Source: Schlesneria sp.
GTDB taxonomy: Bacteria; Planctomycetota; Planctomycetia; Planctomycetales; Planctomycetaceae
Assembly: GCA_028291515.1 (NCBI GenBank)
Contig: JAQGHU010000005.1
Location: forward strand, 1-64,000
DNA length: 64,000 nucleotides
Direction: 5' to 3'
Shown here: positions 1-8,697 of the stretch, piece after piece
Layout of the letters: every line of letters begins with the position of its first letter
Numbering within the stretch: the first letter of the stretch is position 1
Program-made: the position numbers and the translations under genes
The notes under the pieces: model-generated
What the model was told of the DNA's origin: nothing
Databases searched by the model: none
The model's input: the letters and a program-made list of their open reading frames with translations, nothing else

Positions 1-169
1 GTCACAACGCAACTCCAGTGGCCAACAAACGCGCTGGCGTTTCACAACTGCCGACGCAAGAATCAAGCTGACATCTCTCTACCCCGTTCCCATCCGTCTA
101 CCTGACATTGGACGATAGATCGACCACTACACAACTCCAACCAGTAGCGACAAGGCGGAGATAATTCCT

Positions 170-373
170 ATGTCATCCCTGAAGATTCGATCGGCCCTTT
201 GCTGGGGAATGACCGCTTCGGTGGCTGTAGCTGCGGCCAGTGCCGTCATGGGCACTTCGCCAACTACGATCCACCGAATGTGGATCGCGGTGAGTTTGGC
301 GTTGATGGTGTTGCTGAATGGTTGGTTGTGGTCGACTCTTCAGCCCAAAGACAATGCTGTTAATGCTGGGTAG
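170..373 (+). CDS. Small two-helix membrane protein, hypothetical
   Basis: This is a 67-residue protein I do not recognise. Two hydrophobic stretches are visible, about residues 13-28 and 36-55, separated by a short polar loop, so it is probably an inner-membrane hairpin protein. The ATG is preceded by a GGAG-type ribosome binding site about 10 bases upstream, and the gene is followed by a perfect 13-bp hairpin, which supports a real short transcript. The opposite-strand frame over the same interval has no such signals. Function unknown. Confidence 0.5.
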   Translation: MSSLKIRSALCWGMTASVAVAAASAVMGTSPTTIHRMWIAVSLALMVLLNGWLWSTLQPKDNAVNAG

Positions 374-400
374 CAAACGGATTGCCTAACAAGCGGTTCA

Positions 401-429
401 ACCAAACCCGTGCCGCGCACGGGTTTGGT
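401..429 (+). terminator. Hairpin, likely terminator of the small membrane gene
   Basis: A perfect 13-bp inverted repeat (arms 401-413 and 417-429) encloses a 3-nt loop. No T-tract follows, so it may be a structural repeat rather than a classical Rho-independent terminator. A second small palindrome (500-507 / 511-518) lies further into the 374-644 gap, which otherwise holds nothing I can name. Confidence 0.5.
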
Positions 430-644
430 GTATCATGTCACTTGTGGGCACACGCGGGTTAACCTGGGCGTTCGGTCCCGCGTTGTGGTGCAGACCAGTA
501 GTCAGGCTGTGCCTGACTGGATGTCTCATTGTGTGGCCAATCGCGTAAGCGAATCCTACTCAACTCAATTTGACTTCCAGTGCTTCGTCACGCGACAATG
601 GGGGGCGACGGAATTCGTCGGAACGATCAACTGAGGAACAGATC

Positions 645-1538
645 ATGCAAACATCGCGACTGGCAACCATTGCCGTGGTTGGAGCGATATTCGCGTTGGG
701 CAGCGTTCAAACGGCTCAGGCCCAGGTGTACGGCGGGTTTGGATACGGGTATGGGCATCATGGTGGATATTACGCCACGGGTGGCGGCCCCTATGGCGGA
801 TACCCGTATGGCGGTTGGTACGGATCGCACTACCGAGCGGTGACGCCGGTTTATGCAGGGACGTACAGTTATGGTTCCGCCGCGAGCTATGGCATTGGCG
901 TTCCCGGCTATGGAGCGACCTACGGTCTGGGTAGTGGATATGCTCCGCTGGTGGTGGACCCACCAGTCTATGGCACGACCACGACGATCATTCGCGGCGG
1001 CCCGCGGGGTGGCGTGATGCAGTATTCGACCAATGGGAACGGCTACAGCTATGTCCCCGACAGCACCTATCCGACGGTGATCCAACAGACGCCAACGCTT
1101 GGTTTGTCGCGAACGATCGTGCAGCCGAGTCCTCCGCCCGTCGTCATCGAATCTCGCCCTCAACCGGGGTCGACCTACGACGTGCCGCCGTTGGCAAGCA
1201 ACCATGGTGGGACGATCAAACTCAGTTGCCCGAAATCGGCTCCCGTCGGCCTGTCGTATTCATTGAACGGGAACCCCTACACGATTCAGCCCGGGTATTC
1301 GCAGACAATCAAGAACGATCGCGCGTGGACCCTGGAATTCAAGCGCTACGATGGCTCGGAAACCGTGCGATTTCCTCTGAATGCCGGAACCTATGTGTTT
1401 GCATTGGGAGCCACTGGCTGGGATGTTCAACAGGCGGGCCAGGTTGCTCCGACATCCGATATCCCTCCGGCACCGATTCCGGATCTGTCGGCTGATCCGA
1501 TCCCCGCGTTGCCTCCAACGCCGATTCCCCCACCGTGA
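645..1538 (+). CDS. Secreted Gly/Tyr-rich protein, hypothetical
   Basis: The start at 645 is preferred because a GAGGA site lies just upstream and a clean signal peptide follows (about residues 1-26, ending in an AQA-type cleavage site). An upstream in-frame start at 570 would add a polar 25-residue extension. After the signal peptide comes a low-complexity Gly/Tyr-rich stretch to about residue 110, a proline-rich linker, then a compact C-terminal domain (about residues 185-270) with alternating beta-like pattern, and a Pro-rich tail ending PIPPP. The composition suggests an envelope or matrix protein. I recognise the architecture as planctomycete-like but know no function. Confidence 0.7.
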   Translation: MQTSRLATIAVVGAIFALGSVQTAQAQVYGGFGYGYGHHGGYYATGGGPYGGYPYGGWYGSHYRAVTPVYAGTYSYGSAASYGIGVPGYGATYGLGSGYAPLVVDPPVYGTTTTIIRGGPRGGVMQYSTNGNGYSYVPDSTYPTVIQQTPTLGLSRTIVQPSPPPVVIESRPQPGSTYDVPPLASNHGGTIKLSCPKSAPVGLSYSLNGNPYTIQPGYSQTIKNDRAWTLEFKRYDGSETVRFPLNAGTYVFALGATGWDVQQAGQVAPTSDIPPAPIPDLSADPIPALPPTPIPPP

Positions 1539-1718
1539 TTCGAGGCGTCCGTGCCTAAACCAGCGAAGTACCGAAGATTCTGGGGGTTCGGGCAAGGCCC
1601 TCAACCCCAGCCACCCGACGGCGAAGTTGGTCCTTCAAACTTGAATCGCAAAGTTCGCGCAGGCTCGCGAAGTTATCCGCGTGCTGACGCAGCGCGGCTC
1701 ACCAGGGAGGGGGCATTG

Positions 1719-2669
1719 ATGACGACGCGGCGAGAGTTTCTGGTCGGCAGCGTGGCGCTGGCAGCCAACGCCGTGGTCACATCATGCGGGGCGGCGAAAG
1801 TCGGTTACCCGATCGTTGATACGCACACGCACTTCTATGACCCTCAACGTCCGCAAGGTGTCCCCTGGCCAAGCAAAGATGATGCGTCGCTGTACCGTCA
1901 GGTGCTGCCAGAACACTTTGAGGCGTTTGCGAAGCCGCTGGGAGTGACAGGCACCGTTGTTGTCGAGGCCAGTCCATGGGTGGAAGACAATCAATGGGTC
2001 CTGGACTTGGCCGAGAAAGACAAGTTTATTCTGGGACTGGTCGGCAACTTGTCACCGGGCACACCAGAGTTCGCAGGCCACCTCAAGCGGTTCGCGGCCA
2101 ACCCTCTGTTCCGAGGGATTCGCGTAAATGCTGGCCCGCTGAAGGCCGGGCTGGAGAATCCTGAGTTTCTCGCGGATATCAAACGTTTGCTGGATGCCGA
2201 CCTGGAACTGGATGTTAATGGCGGGCCAGAACTGCTGCCGCTGGTTGATAGATTGGCGTCCAAACTTCCTGAACTGCGAATTGTGATCAATCATCTGGCT
2301 AACGTGAAGATCGACGGCCCGCGACTCGATCTGGATTGGGTCGACGGATTGAAGGCTGCCGCTGCGCATCCGCAGGTCTATCTCAAGGTGTCGGCCTTGG
2401 TCGAAAGCGCGGCTCGAGATGGCAGAGAGGTCCCGCGCGATCCCGAGTATTACCGACCGATCCTGGAATCGGTCTGGACTACTTTCGGGAAGGACCGGTT
2501 GATCTATGGCAGCAATTGGCCGGTCAGCGATCCGGCTGCGGACTATGCCACGGTCCTGAAGATCGTCACGACCTTCTTTGACGAAAAAGGAGACGAGGCC
2601 GCAGCGAAGTTTTTCGCCACGAATGCCAAGGCCGCTTATCGCTTTCCCGATCGCTCGAAGCGTTCTTAG
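1719..2669 (+). CDS. Secreted amidohydrolase-family (TIM-barrel) protein
   Basis: The start at 1719 has a strong AGGGAGG site 8 bases upstream, and the protein then begins with a twin-arginine-like RREFLVG motif and a lipobox-like VTSC, so it is probably exported and perhaps lipid-anchored. The mature part starts with the metal-binding HTHFYD motif of the amidohydrolase-2 family, continues through NHLANVK, and ends with a YGSNWPVSDP segment typical of L-fuconolactonase-like lactonases. It probably hydrolyses a sugar lactone or related ring, but the substrate cannot be told from sequence. Length (316 residues) fits the family. Confidence 0.85.
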   Translation: MTTRREFLVGSVALAANAVVTSCGAAKVGYPIVDTHTHFYDPQRPQGVPWPSKDDASLYRQVLPEHFEAFAKPLGVTGTVVVEASPWVEDNQWVLDLAEKDKFILGLVGNLSPGTPEFAGHLKRFAANPLFRGIRVNAGPLKAGLENPEFLADIKRLLDADLELDVNGGPELLPLVDRLASKLPELRIVINHLANVKIDGPRLDLDWVDGLKAAAAHPQVYLKVSALVESAARDGREVPRDPEYYRPILESVWTTFGKDRLIYGSNWPVSDPAADYATVLKIVTTFFDEKGDEAAAKFFATNAKAAYRFPDRSKRS

Positions 2670-2678
2670 GGTATTAGG

Positions 2679-2730
2679 GTAGACGGCACACTCCGTGTGC
2701 CGCGTTCAGCACACGGAGTGTGCTGTCTAC
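2679..2730. terminator. Long palindrome between convergent genes, likely bidirectional terminator
   Basis: Arms 2679-2700 and 2709-2730 pair over 22 bp with one G-T wobble and an 8-nt loop. It sits between the convergent amidohydrolase and DUF1232 genes, so it could stop transcription from both sides. Its length and near perfection also fit a dispersed palindromic repeat. Confidence 0.6.
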
Positions 2731-2745
2731 ATTGAAACGGTAAGC

Positions 2746-3096
2746 TTAACCAAACCACTGCTTCATGGTCTGTTTGGCGCGTTCTGAGTGTTCAGGCTTC
2801 ATGTGAGTCGCAATCGCGGTCGCGGCGGCAGCGAGGACGCCCAGATCGTCAGTGTATCCGACTCCCATAAAGACATCGGGGATCGCATCGACGGGAAGGA
2901 TGAAGTAGCCTAGGGCACCATAGATCATGCCCTTCGCGATCACCGGCGTATCGGGATCACTGGCGCAGTAGTGCAGAGCCAGAGACTTTTCCACGACAGC
3001 CGATCCCGCCGTTTTCGCGACGCCCATCAGCTTTTCCCAAAAGCCCCGCTCGCTATAGTTCTCTTCGAACTTAGATATTTTTGCATCGTCGGTCAT
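2746..3096 (-). CDS. DUF1232 (YkvA-like) membrane protein
   Basis: A 116-residue protein with the DUF1232 hallmark in its middle: a hydrophobic segment around YFILPVDAIPDV followed by TDDLGVLAAA. The family has a single membrane-associated helix pair and no established biochemical role. The ATG has GGGAGCG upstream on the minus strand. It stands alone between convergent and divergent neighbours. Confidence 0.85.
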   Translation of the reverse strand: MTDDAKISKFEENYSERGFWEKLMGVAKTAGSAVVEKSLALHYCASDPDTPVIAKGMIYGALGYFILPVDAIPDVFMGVGYTDDLGVLAAAATAIATHMKPEHSERAKQTMKQWFG

Positions 3097-3271
3097 CGAT
3101 CGCTCCCCACTGAATCGGTCCCGACCATTCCGCCGGATGGGACGCCCAGAGTATTGTACGCAGCAGACGCTGGAGTATCTCGCGACGATTGTGTTTCATG
3201 GCAATTCGCGTCAAAGCGACAGCGCCCCGTCTTTTGAAGACCGATCCTTTTCACCTTCAGGGAAGCTCGCC

Positions 3272-4579
3272 GTGAACACTGACCGAGGGACTCGATTCAT
3301 CGCTGGCCTGGCACTTCTTTGGATGTTGATGCAAACACCACGGATCGCGAACGCTGAAGATCGCGGGATCGAGGACTTTCCGAAACTGTCCGCGAAGACT
3401 GACTGGCCTTGGTGGCGTGGTCCCAACCGCAACGGAGTTGCCGGCGAAGGGGCAGCACCGACAAAACTGAGCGACACCGATAATCTGAGCTGGAAAGTTC
3501 CGGTTCCCGGACGCGGCCATTCGTCCCCGATCGTAGTCGGTGAACGCGTCTTTCTGACGACGGCCGATGAGCAGAAGAAGATTCATTCCGTGTTGGCATT
3601 CGATCGGGCGACAGGCAAATCGCTGTGGCAGGTCGATGTCAACAAGGGGGCTTTCCCCGCGAAGAACCATAAGAAGAATACTGAGGCAACGCCCACCCTC
3701 GCCTGCGATGGCGAGCGGTTGATTGCGACCTTCTACCATCACGACAAAGTGGAAGCCGTCGCACTGAACCTAGACGGTAAAGAAATTTGGAAGCAAGCTG
3801 TCTGTCCGTTTCACCCGCGCACGTTTGAATATGGCTATGCGCCATCCCCGCTGCTCTATGGCGAGACGGTGATCATCGCGGCCGAATATGATGGCAACAG
3901 CTTTCTGACGGCGCTCAATCGCAAGAACGGAGAACGAGCCTGGAAATCTCCACGACCGAACATGATCACGTTTTCGTCGCCTGTGATCACGCACGTCGCC
4001 GGCAAAGATCAGTTGCTTTTGAGCGGCGCTGATCAGATATCGTCGTATGATCCCGGCAACGGCAAGAAATTGTGGTCCGTCCCAGGCACCACGCTCGCCA
4101 CCTGCGGCACAATGGTCTGGGACGGCGACATCGTTTTCGCGAGTGGCGGGTACCCCAAGCCAGAGACGTTAGCCATGGAGGCCGGTGAGAACGGCAAAGT
4201 GCTGTGGCGTAATAATCAGAAGTGCTACGAACAATCGATGCTGGCTCACAACGGCTATCTGTATGCACTGACAGGCAACGGCGTCATGTTCTGTTGGCGC
4301 GGGACAGATGGCAAAGAGATGTGGAAAGAACGGCTGACAGGCCCCGTCAGTGCGTCACCCGTACTGGCCGCGGGCAATATCTATTGGGCCAACGAACTGG
4401 GGACGCTGTACGTCTTCAAAGCCACACCCGATCGGTTCGAATTGGTTGCGCAAAATCAGATCGGCAACGATTCGTTCGCCAGCCCAGCCATCTGCGGCGG
4501 TCAGATCTTTGTGCGAGTCGCCCAGTCGTCGGGCGGCGGGCGCCAGGAGTACCTATACTGCTTTGCTGACAAGAAGTGA
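3272..4579 (+). CDS. Secreted PQQ-like beta-propeller repeat protein
   Basis: I place the start at the GTG at 3272 because it gives a typical signal peptide (cleaved after ANA) and an upstream purine-rich site; the frame is open further upstream to 3137 but that part is polar. The mature protein starts with the DWPWWRGPNRNG motif characteristic of planctomycete PQQ-like (outer membrane protein assembly factor BamB-type) propellers. Repeated blades carry the pattern VLAFDRATGKSLWQ, LNRKNGERAW and YDPGNGKKLW. It probably folds into a seven- or eight-bladed periplasmic propeller. No quinoprotein catalytic residues can be claimed, so it is more likely a scaffold or binding protein. Confidence 0.85.
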   Translation: MNTDRGTRFIAGLALLWMLMQTPRIANAEDRGIEDFPKLSAKTDWPWWRGPNRNGVAGEGAAPTKLSDTDNLSWKVPVPGRGHSSPIVVGERVFLTTADEQKKIHSVLAFDRATGKSLWQVDVNKGAFPAKNHKKNTEATPTLACDGERLIATFYHHDKVEAVALNLDGKEIWKQAVCPFHPRTFEYGYAPSPLLYGETVIIAAEYDGNSFLTALNRKNGERAWKSPRPNMITFSSPVITHVAGKDQLLLSGADQISSYDPGNGKKLWSVPGTTLATCGTMVWDGDIVFASGGYPKPETLAMEAGENGKVLWRNNQKCYEQSMLAHNGYLYALTGNGVMFCWRGTDGKEMWKERLTGPVSASPVLAAGNIYWANELGTLYVFKATPDRFELVAQNQIGNDSFASPAICGGQIFVRVAQSSGGGRQEYLYCFADKK

Positions 4580-4602
4580 GGCCTTCGTCCGGACTATCTG
4601 TC

Positions 4603-4701
4603 GCCCCTTCCGTCATTCCCGCGCAGGCGGGAATCCATCTGCCGTCGGGATCATGTGATCCTTCGCTGGATTCCCGCCTGCGCGGGAATGACGGAGGGGG
4701 C
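4603..4701. repeat. Dispersed long palindromic repeat (MITE/REP-like)
   Basis: Two arms, 4610-4637 and 4667-4694, are perfect 28-bp inverted copies, and pairing extends outward with one wobble to 4603 and 4701. The core of the arm, CGTCATTCCCGCGCAGGCGG, is a type of intergenic palindrome I have seen in many unrelated bacterial genomes. It lies between convergent genes (beta-propeller and lipoyl-domain gene) and may double as a terminator. Confidence 0.75.
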
Positions 4702-4730
4702 AGAAGAATTAACAGCGCGAATTGAGTCGA

Positions 4731-4991
4731 TCAGTCGACCGCAATCCAGCCGACGATGTCGTTAGGAGCAACGAACTCGTCGACAGCCTTGGTGATTTGA
4801 ACGAGTTCGCCCGTTTGCCCGGCCTGGATGTCGAAGGTGATGCCAGGGACCAAGACTTCGACGACATTGTCGCCTGCGATCACCGTTTGACCCACATCAA
4901 CAAGCCACGCGCTGATGCGGATCTTGTCGTCGCCAGCACCAAGGTCGGGAACAGTAATCGGTATTCGTTTGGCCGTTGATTCGGACGTCAT
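4731..4991 (-). CDS. Lipoyl/biotinyl-domain protein lacking the attachment lysine
   Basis: An 86-residue single-domain protein matching the biotinyl/lipoyl hammerhead fold (ITVPDLGA start, DVGQTVIAGDNVVEV, then TFDIQAGQTGELV). In active family members the hairpin carries an E-(S/T)-D-K-(A/V) motif; here the hairpin reads EVLVPGIT with no lysine, so the usual lipoylation or biotinylation cannot occur there. The three lysines present (residues 8, 23 and 68) lie elsewhere. Its start overlaps the lipA stop by 4 bases, so it is probably translationally coupled to lipA. Its role is unknown: perhaps an unmodified scaffold or a regulator of lipoate assembly. Confidence 0.75.
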   Translation of the reverse strand: MTSESTAKRIPITVPDLGAGDDKIRISAWLVDVGQTVIAGDNVVEVLVPGITFDIQAGQTGELVQITKAVDEFVAPNDIVGWIAVD

Positions 4992-5896
4992 ACTCGCAGC
5001 ACATCCGTCATTTCGCCGGCATGGTAGCTGGAGCGAACGAACGGGCCGCTGGCGACCATGCCGAAGCCGAGCTTGCGAACTTGCTCGCCGATTTCGTCGA
5101 ACTCTTCGGGTGGAAGGTAGCGTTCGACCGGCAGGTGATCCAAAGTTGGCTGCAAGTACTGGCCGAGGGTCAGCATATCGCAGCCGACCGACCGAAGATC
5201 CGCACAGACTTCCATCAGTTCTTCACGAGTTTCGCCCAAGCCCAGCATCAGACCGCTCTTGGTCAGCATGTCGGGGACTTCGTCTTTGACTTGCTTGAGC
5301 AAATTCAGCGTTCGCTGGTATTCGGCGTTTCTGCGGACTCGATCGTAGAGCCGCGGTACGGTTTCGGTATTGTGGTTGAAGACATCGGGGCGAGATTCGA
5401 TGACGCGATGAATGGCGTCGCGATTGCCTTTGAAGTCAGGCGTCAGAACTTCGACCCGGGCTCCGGTCTTGTTGCGAACAGCGAGTACGCATTCGTAGAA
5501 GTGGTTCGCGCCACCATCGGACAGATCGTCGCGCGTGACCGACGTAATGACGACGTATTTCAGGCCCAGTCGCTGCGCGGCTTCGGCGACGCGTTCGGGT
5601 TCGTCGAGTTGAACCGTTTCGGTCTTACCACGTGGGACCGAGCAGAACCCGCACGGACGGGTGCAGACATTTCCCAGGATCATGAACGTGGCCGTTTGCT
5701 GTGACCAGCATTCCGTTCGATTCGGACATTTGGCACTTTCGCAGACGGTTTCCAGCCGCAAGTCAGCAATCACATCCGAAGTGAACTGCATCCCCGCTTG
5801 TGGCAGCGGTCGTCGCAACCACTTTGGCAGACGCTGACGGCCGCTAGGCGTTTCGGGTGGATTGGCGGGCAGGATATTCAGCAGGTTTGTGGACAT
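4988..5896 (-). CDS. lipA: Lipoyl synthase
   Basis: LipA is a radical SAM enzyme that inserts two sulfurs into protein-bound octanoyl groups. Both iron-sulfur motifs are intact: the auxiliary cluster C-x4-C-x5-C at Cys52, Cys57 and Cys63, and the radical SAM CTRPCGFC at Cys78, Cys82 and Cys85. The conserved RSSYHA motif that ligates the auxiliary cluster is near the C-terminus. Length (302) is normal. It lies 30 bases downstream of the lipB-like gene and overlaps the next gene by 4 bases, so the three genes form an operon on the minus strand. Confidence 0.95.
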   Translation of the reverse strand: MSTNLLNILPANPPETPSGRQRLPKWLRRPLPQAGMQFTSDVIADLRLETVCESAKCPNRTECWSQQTATFMILGNVCTRPCGFCSVPRGKTETVQLDEPERVAEAAQRLGLKYVVITSVTRDDLSDGGANHFYECVLAVRNKTGARVEVLTPDFKGNRDAIHRVIESRPDVFNHNTETVPRLYDRVRRNAEYQRTLNLLKQVKDEVPDMLTKSGLMLGLGETREELMEVCADLRSVGCDMLTLGQYLQPTLDHLPVERYLPPEEFDEIGEQVRKLGFGMVASGPFVRSSYHAGEMTDVLRV

Positions 5897-5926
5897 GTCA
5901 CAGCTTACATTGGGAATAGAGAAGCA

Positions 5927-6673
5927 TCACGCGTAGACGTAGACCTTGCGTGTGGAGCGATGCAGCAACGGATGCCCCGTGTACAGATGATAATTGTCAT
6001 AACCGAGCGATTCCGCCAGATTGCGGATCAGGCTTTCGCGGACCGTGGCCATGCCGGTGGGTCGTGTTCGTTGAGCAGCCAGGGAGGTGACTCGTAAGGT
6101 GCCATTCGTCCAGCGGACTAGTTCAAGCGGTTCCTGCGGAACGGAAACATTCACGTACATTCCGCCATGGGTCACCCAGTCGCGAACGCCGGCGCCGATG
6201 AAGGCGAACTGGCCACAACGGCAAGTCGCGCCGTGTGCATGCTTCGCTCGCTCGGCGTCGACATCAAGATCGGACGCCGTCGCAACAAGCGTCTGTTCGA
6301 GGCGGCTGCGGTAGTCGGCGAGCCCGAGTTTCAAACGATCGAGCGGCACCATCACATAGACGGCGACCTGGCCGGGGACGTGGCAAAACGTTCCACCGCC
6401 GCGATTCAGCCACCGGATCTCCATCTGTCGGGCGACTAGCTCTTCCTGGTCGACCAAGACGTCGGCAAAGCTTCCTTCTCGACCGATGCTGATTGTGGGA
6501 GGGTGTTCACAAACGAGAACGATGCCGTGTCGATCCTGTCGCTGTGCCACCTGGTTCTGTAACCGCGCCTGCAACCCCATCGCTGACGGAAAATCGACCT
6601 TCTCCAATAGAAAGACTTCCAATGCGGTGGACGCGCGGTCCACATGCTCCCAATCTATTGGCGTGTCAGACAT
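5927..6673 (-). CDS. lipB: LipB-like octanoyltransferase homolog with altered active site
   Basis: The protein matches the LipB/LplA/BPL fold: HPPTISIGREG, then RGGGTFCHVPGQ (residues 91-102; family RGG-x-T-Y-HGPGQ), then FIGAGVRDWVTHGGMYVNV. LipB uses a Lys/Cys dyad. At the lysine position (family K-I-x-x-x-G) this protein has Gln155 in the CGQFAFIG segment, and at the cysteine position (family PCG) it has Thr189 in RWTNG. Both residues were checked on the DNA. It is either a non-canonical transferase using other residues (Cys97, Cys151 and Cys153 are nearby candidates) or a pseudoenzyme. It is first in the operon with lipA, so a role in lipoate metabolism is still likely. Confidence 0.8.
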   Translation of the reverse strand: MSDTPIDWEHVDRASTALEVFLLEKVDFPSAMGLQARLQNQVAQRQDRHGIVLVCEHPPTISIGREGSFADVLVDQEELVARQMEIRWLNRGGGTFCHVPGQVAVYVMVPLDRLKLGLADYRSRLEQTLVATASDLDVDAERAKHAHGATCRCGQFAFIGAGVRDWVTHGGMYVNVSVPQEPLELVRWTNGTLRVTSLAAQRTRPTGMATVRESLIRNLAESLGYDNYHLYTGHPLLHRSTRKVYVYA

Positions 6674-6927
6674 CTTGGCGGGGTTTTACCGGGCAGGTCG
6701 TCGAATCGAAAAACATTGATTGCTGGGCAATCGATGACGTTTCAAGTCTATCTGATGACAGAGATTCGGACAATGGGCCTGTCGATCCTGCGATTTGGCG
6801 CGGCAACCAGATATTTGATTCGTTTCGATTGTGAATTCACAGCAGATCAAGACATGATCACTCTGATAAAACGCATTCTGATGACAGATTAGGCCGTGCT
6901 GACACCGCGGCAGCAGGGGAAGACCGC

Positions 6928-8667
6928 ATGGATTCGTTTGATCCCTATCACAAGTGGCTCGGAATTCCGAAGAAGGAGCAGCCTGCGAATCATTATCGCT
7001 TGCTGGGGATCACTGTTTTCGAACCTGATCTCGATGTGATTGAGGCTGCTGCCGATCGACAGATGGCATACGTCTCTCAGTGTGCCACGGGGGAGCATCT
7101 GAAACTTTCCCAGCAGATTCTTAACGAACTTTCCGCGGCTCGTGTCTGTTTACTTGTCCCTGCGAAGAGGGAGGTGTACGACGAGCAACTGCGAAAGAAA
7201 CTGGGCCGGTCGACAGAAGCGTCAGCGCTTCCGATCCGAGAGCCAGAACCGGTCGACGAGTTCGACCAAACATTTGAGACGTTGCGGCCCGCGCCGCGGC
7301 GCAAAAAGTCGAGATCGCAGAAGCCCGAGATTCCCTATTGGATGCTGGCGGGGGGCGGTGTGGCAGTGGTGGTATCGACGATCGGCCTCTGGTCGATGAT
7401 GGGGAACACTCGCTCATCAAAATCAAGAATTCGATCCGACTTAGAATCTCCGCCAGTGGCAGTTATTCCCGCGGTCACTCCTGTCGAACAAAGCACGACG
7501 CAAAATACCGATCGCAGTCCTCTTGAGAAGCCCGTTGACAAAATTGCGGTAAAGGTGGAGACGGGCAATTTGGTAGCGAACGCCACCGATTCGACAATCG
7601 GGTTAGAAGTGATCGAAGCGAGATATGGAACTCTCGACAGGTGGACTGATTTGACGGATCGCGCCCGCGTTGCATCTCGGTCAGGCATTCTCGGGATGGT
7701 GGTCGATGGCGGCTTGGTTGGAGGGGATCCCTATCCTGGGGTGCAGAAGTATCTCCATGTGCGGTATCGCGTTCGAGGCCACGACTACGATTATCTCGCG
7801 CCGGATTTTCACTCAACTTTCGTGATCGACACCCGCCCCAAGCCGGTCGTGGATCCGAAAGGGGGATTGTTGATTCATGAGGCCTGGTACAGCGGCAACA
7901 TCTCGGGAGAGTCTGAGCGCATCGATGTGGCAGATCGACTGAGAACCGCTGTTCACGATGGTCGGCTGCAGGCGAACCTCGCTCAGGTTGTCGAAGGTCT
8001 GCCCAATCGCCGAATCTTGTTTGTTCGCTGGAGCGTGCGCGGTGAGGTCTGGACCAGTTCCTTCGAACTCGACGAAACGATTGATCTGGGGCCAGAGACT
8101 CCCGCTGTGATCAACCTGGCATCGCGCCGAGCGTCACGATCAGGCGACAAGCAGTCGCTGATGATTCTGGAAGTGAAATACGGTCGCGGCAATCAATGGA
8201 TCGATCTCACCGACAAGGTCGGCTTCGCTGAAAGGAAAGGGGTGATTGCATTTCTTGCTGACGGAACGACTGTCTCGACCGACCCCGTTCCGAATATCCC
8301 GAAGATGGTACGGGTTCGTTATCAAGCAGAGGGAATGCTATTTGACGAGCTCTATTTTAACGGATCGTTTATCTACTTTGACGCTCGAGCAGATCAACCG
8401 TCGAAGACGGGATCGGGTTTGACGATCATTCAGGCGATCTGCGGCCACGGTGTATACGGCGATCCGAAGGAGACAATGATCGACGTCACCGATCATCTGC
8501 AAAAGCAGGTTCGAGAGAATCGGCTCGTTCAATCATTCGATGCCGCGGTGCAGGATGTCGCTGGCAATATCAATCCCAAGCGGTTGCTCGTTCGCTATGC
8601 TCACAACGGACAGGTTCGGATCGTCGTGTTCAATCAGGGTGACGAGATTCGCCTCGGAGCCGAGTAA
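6928..8667 (+). CDS. DnaJ-like N-terminus, one membrane helix, four repeated domains
   Basis: Residues 1-92 start with PYHKWLGIPKKEQPANHYRLLGI, a planctomycete version of a J-domain; the HPD motif of true J-domains is absent. A single membrane helix lies near residues 138-156. From about residue 218 to the end I see four tandem repeats of about 80-90 residues, each running 'I-x-x-A/V-x-Y-G ... W/I-D-V/L-T-D ... VRY' and ending in a hydrophobic strand. They resemble the C-terminal DUF3395-type domain found in eukaryotic DNAJC11, which is my inference by eye. The repeats would sit across the membrane from the J-like part. Function unknown. Confidence 0.75.
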   Translation: MDSFDPYHKWLGIPKKEQPANHYRLLGITVFEPDLDVIEAAADRQMAYVSQCATGEHLKLSQQILNELSAARVCLLVPAKREVYDEQLRKKLGRSTEASALPIREPEPVDEFDQTFETLRPAPRRKKSRSQKPEIPYWMLAGGGVAVVVSTIGLWSMMGNTRSSKSRIRSDLESPPVAVIPAVTPVEQSTTQNTDRSPLEKPVDKIAVKVETGNLVANATDSTIGLEVIEARYGTLDRWTDLTDRARVASRSGILGMVVDGGLVGGDPYPGVQKYLHVRYRVRGHDYDYLAPDFHSTFVIDTRPKPVVDPKGGLLIHEAWYSGNISGESERIDVADRLRTAVHDGRLQANLAQVVEGLPNRRILFVRWSVRGEVWTSSFELDETIDLGPETPAVINLASRRASRSGDKQSLMILEVKYGRGNQWIDLTDKVGFAERKGVIAFLADGTTVSTDPVPNIPKMVRVRYQAEGMLFDELYFNGSFIYFDARADQPSKTGSGLTIIQAICGHGVYGDPKETMIDVTDHLQKQVRENRLVQSFDAAVQDVAGNINPKRLLVRYAHNGQVRIVVFNQGDEIRLGAE

Positions 8668-8697
8668 CTTAGCCGTAACACAGAAACCGAGGAGACT

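Noticed and set aside
627-1205. 192-codon minus-strand frame over the secreted Gly-rich protein
   Set aside because: Mirror of low-complexity sequence.
4976-5704. Long plus-strand frame antisense to lipA
   Set aside because: It lies fully inside lipA on the other strand, has no motifs or ribosome site, and mirrors the codon structure of lipA.
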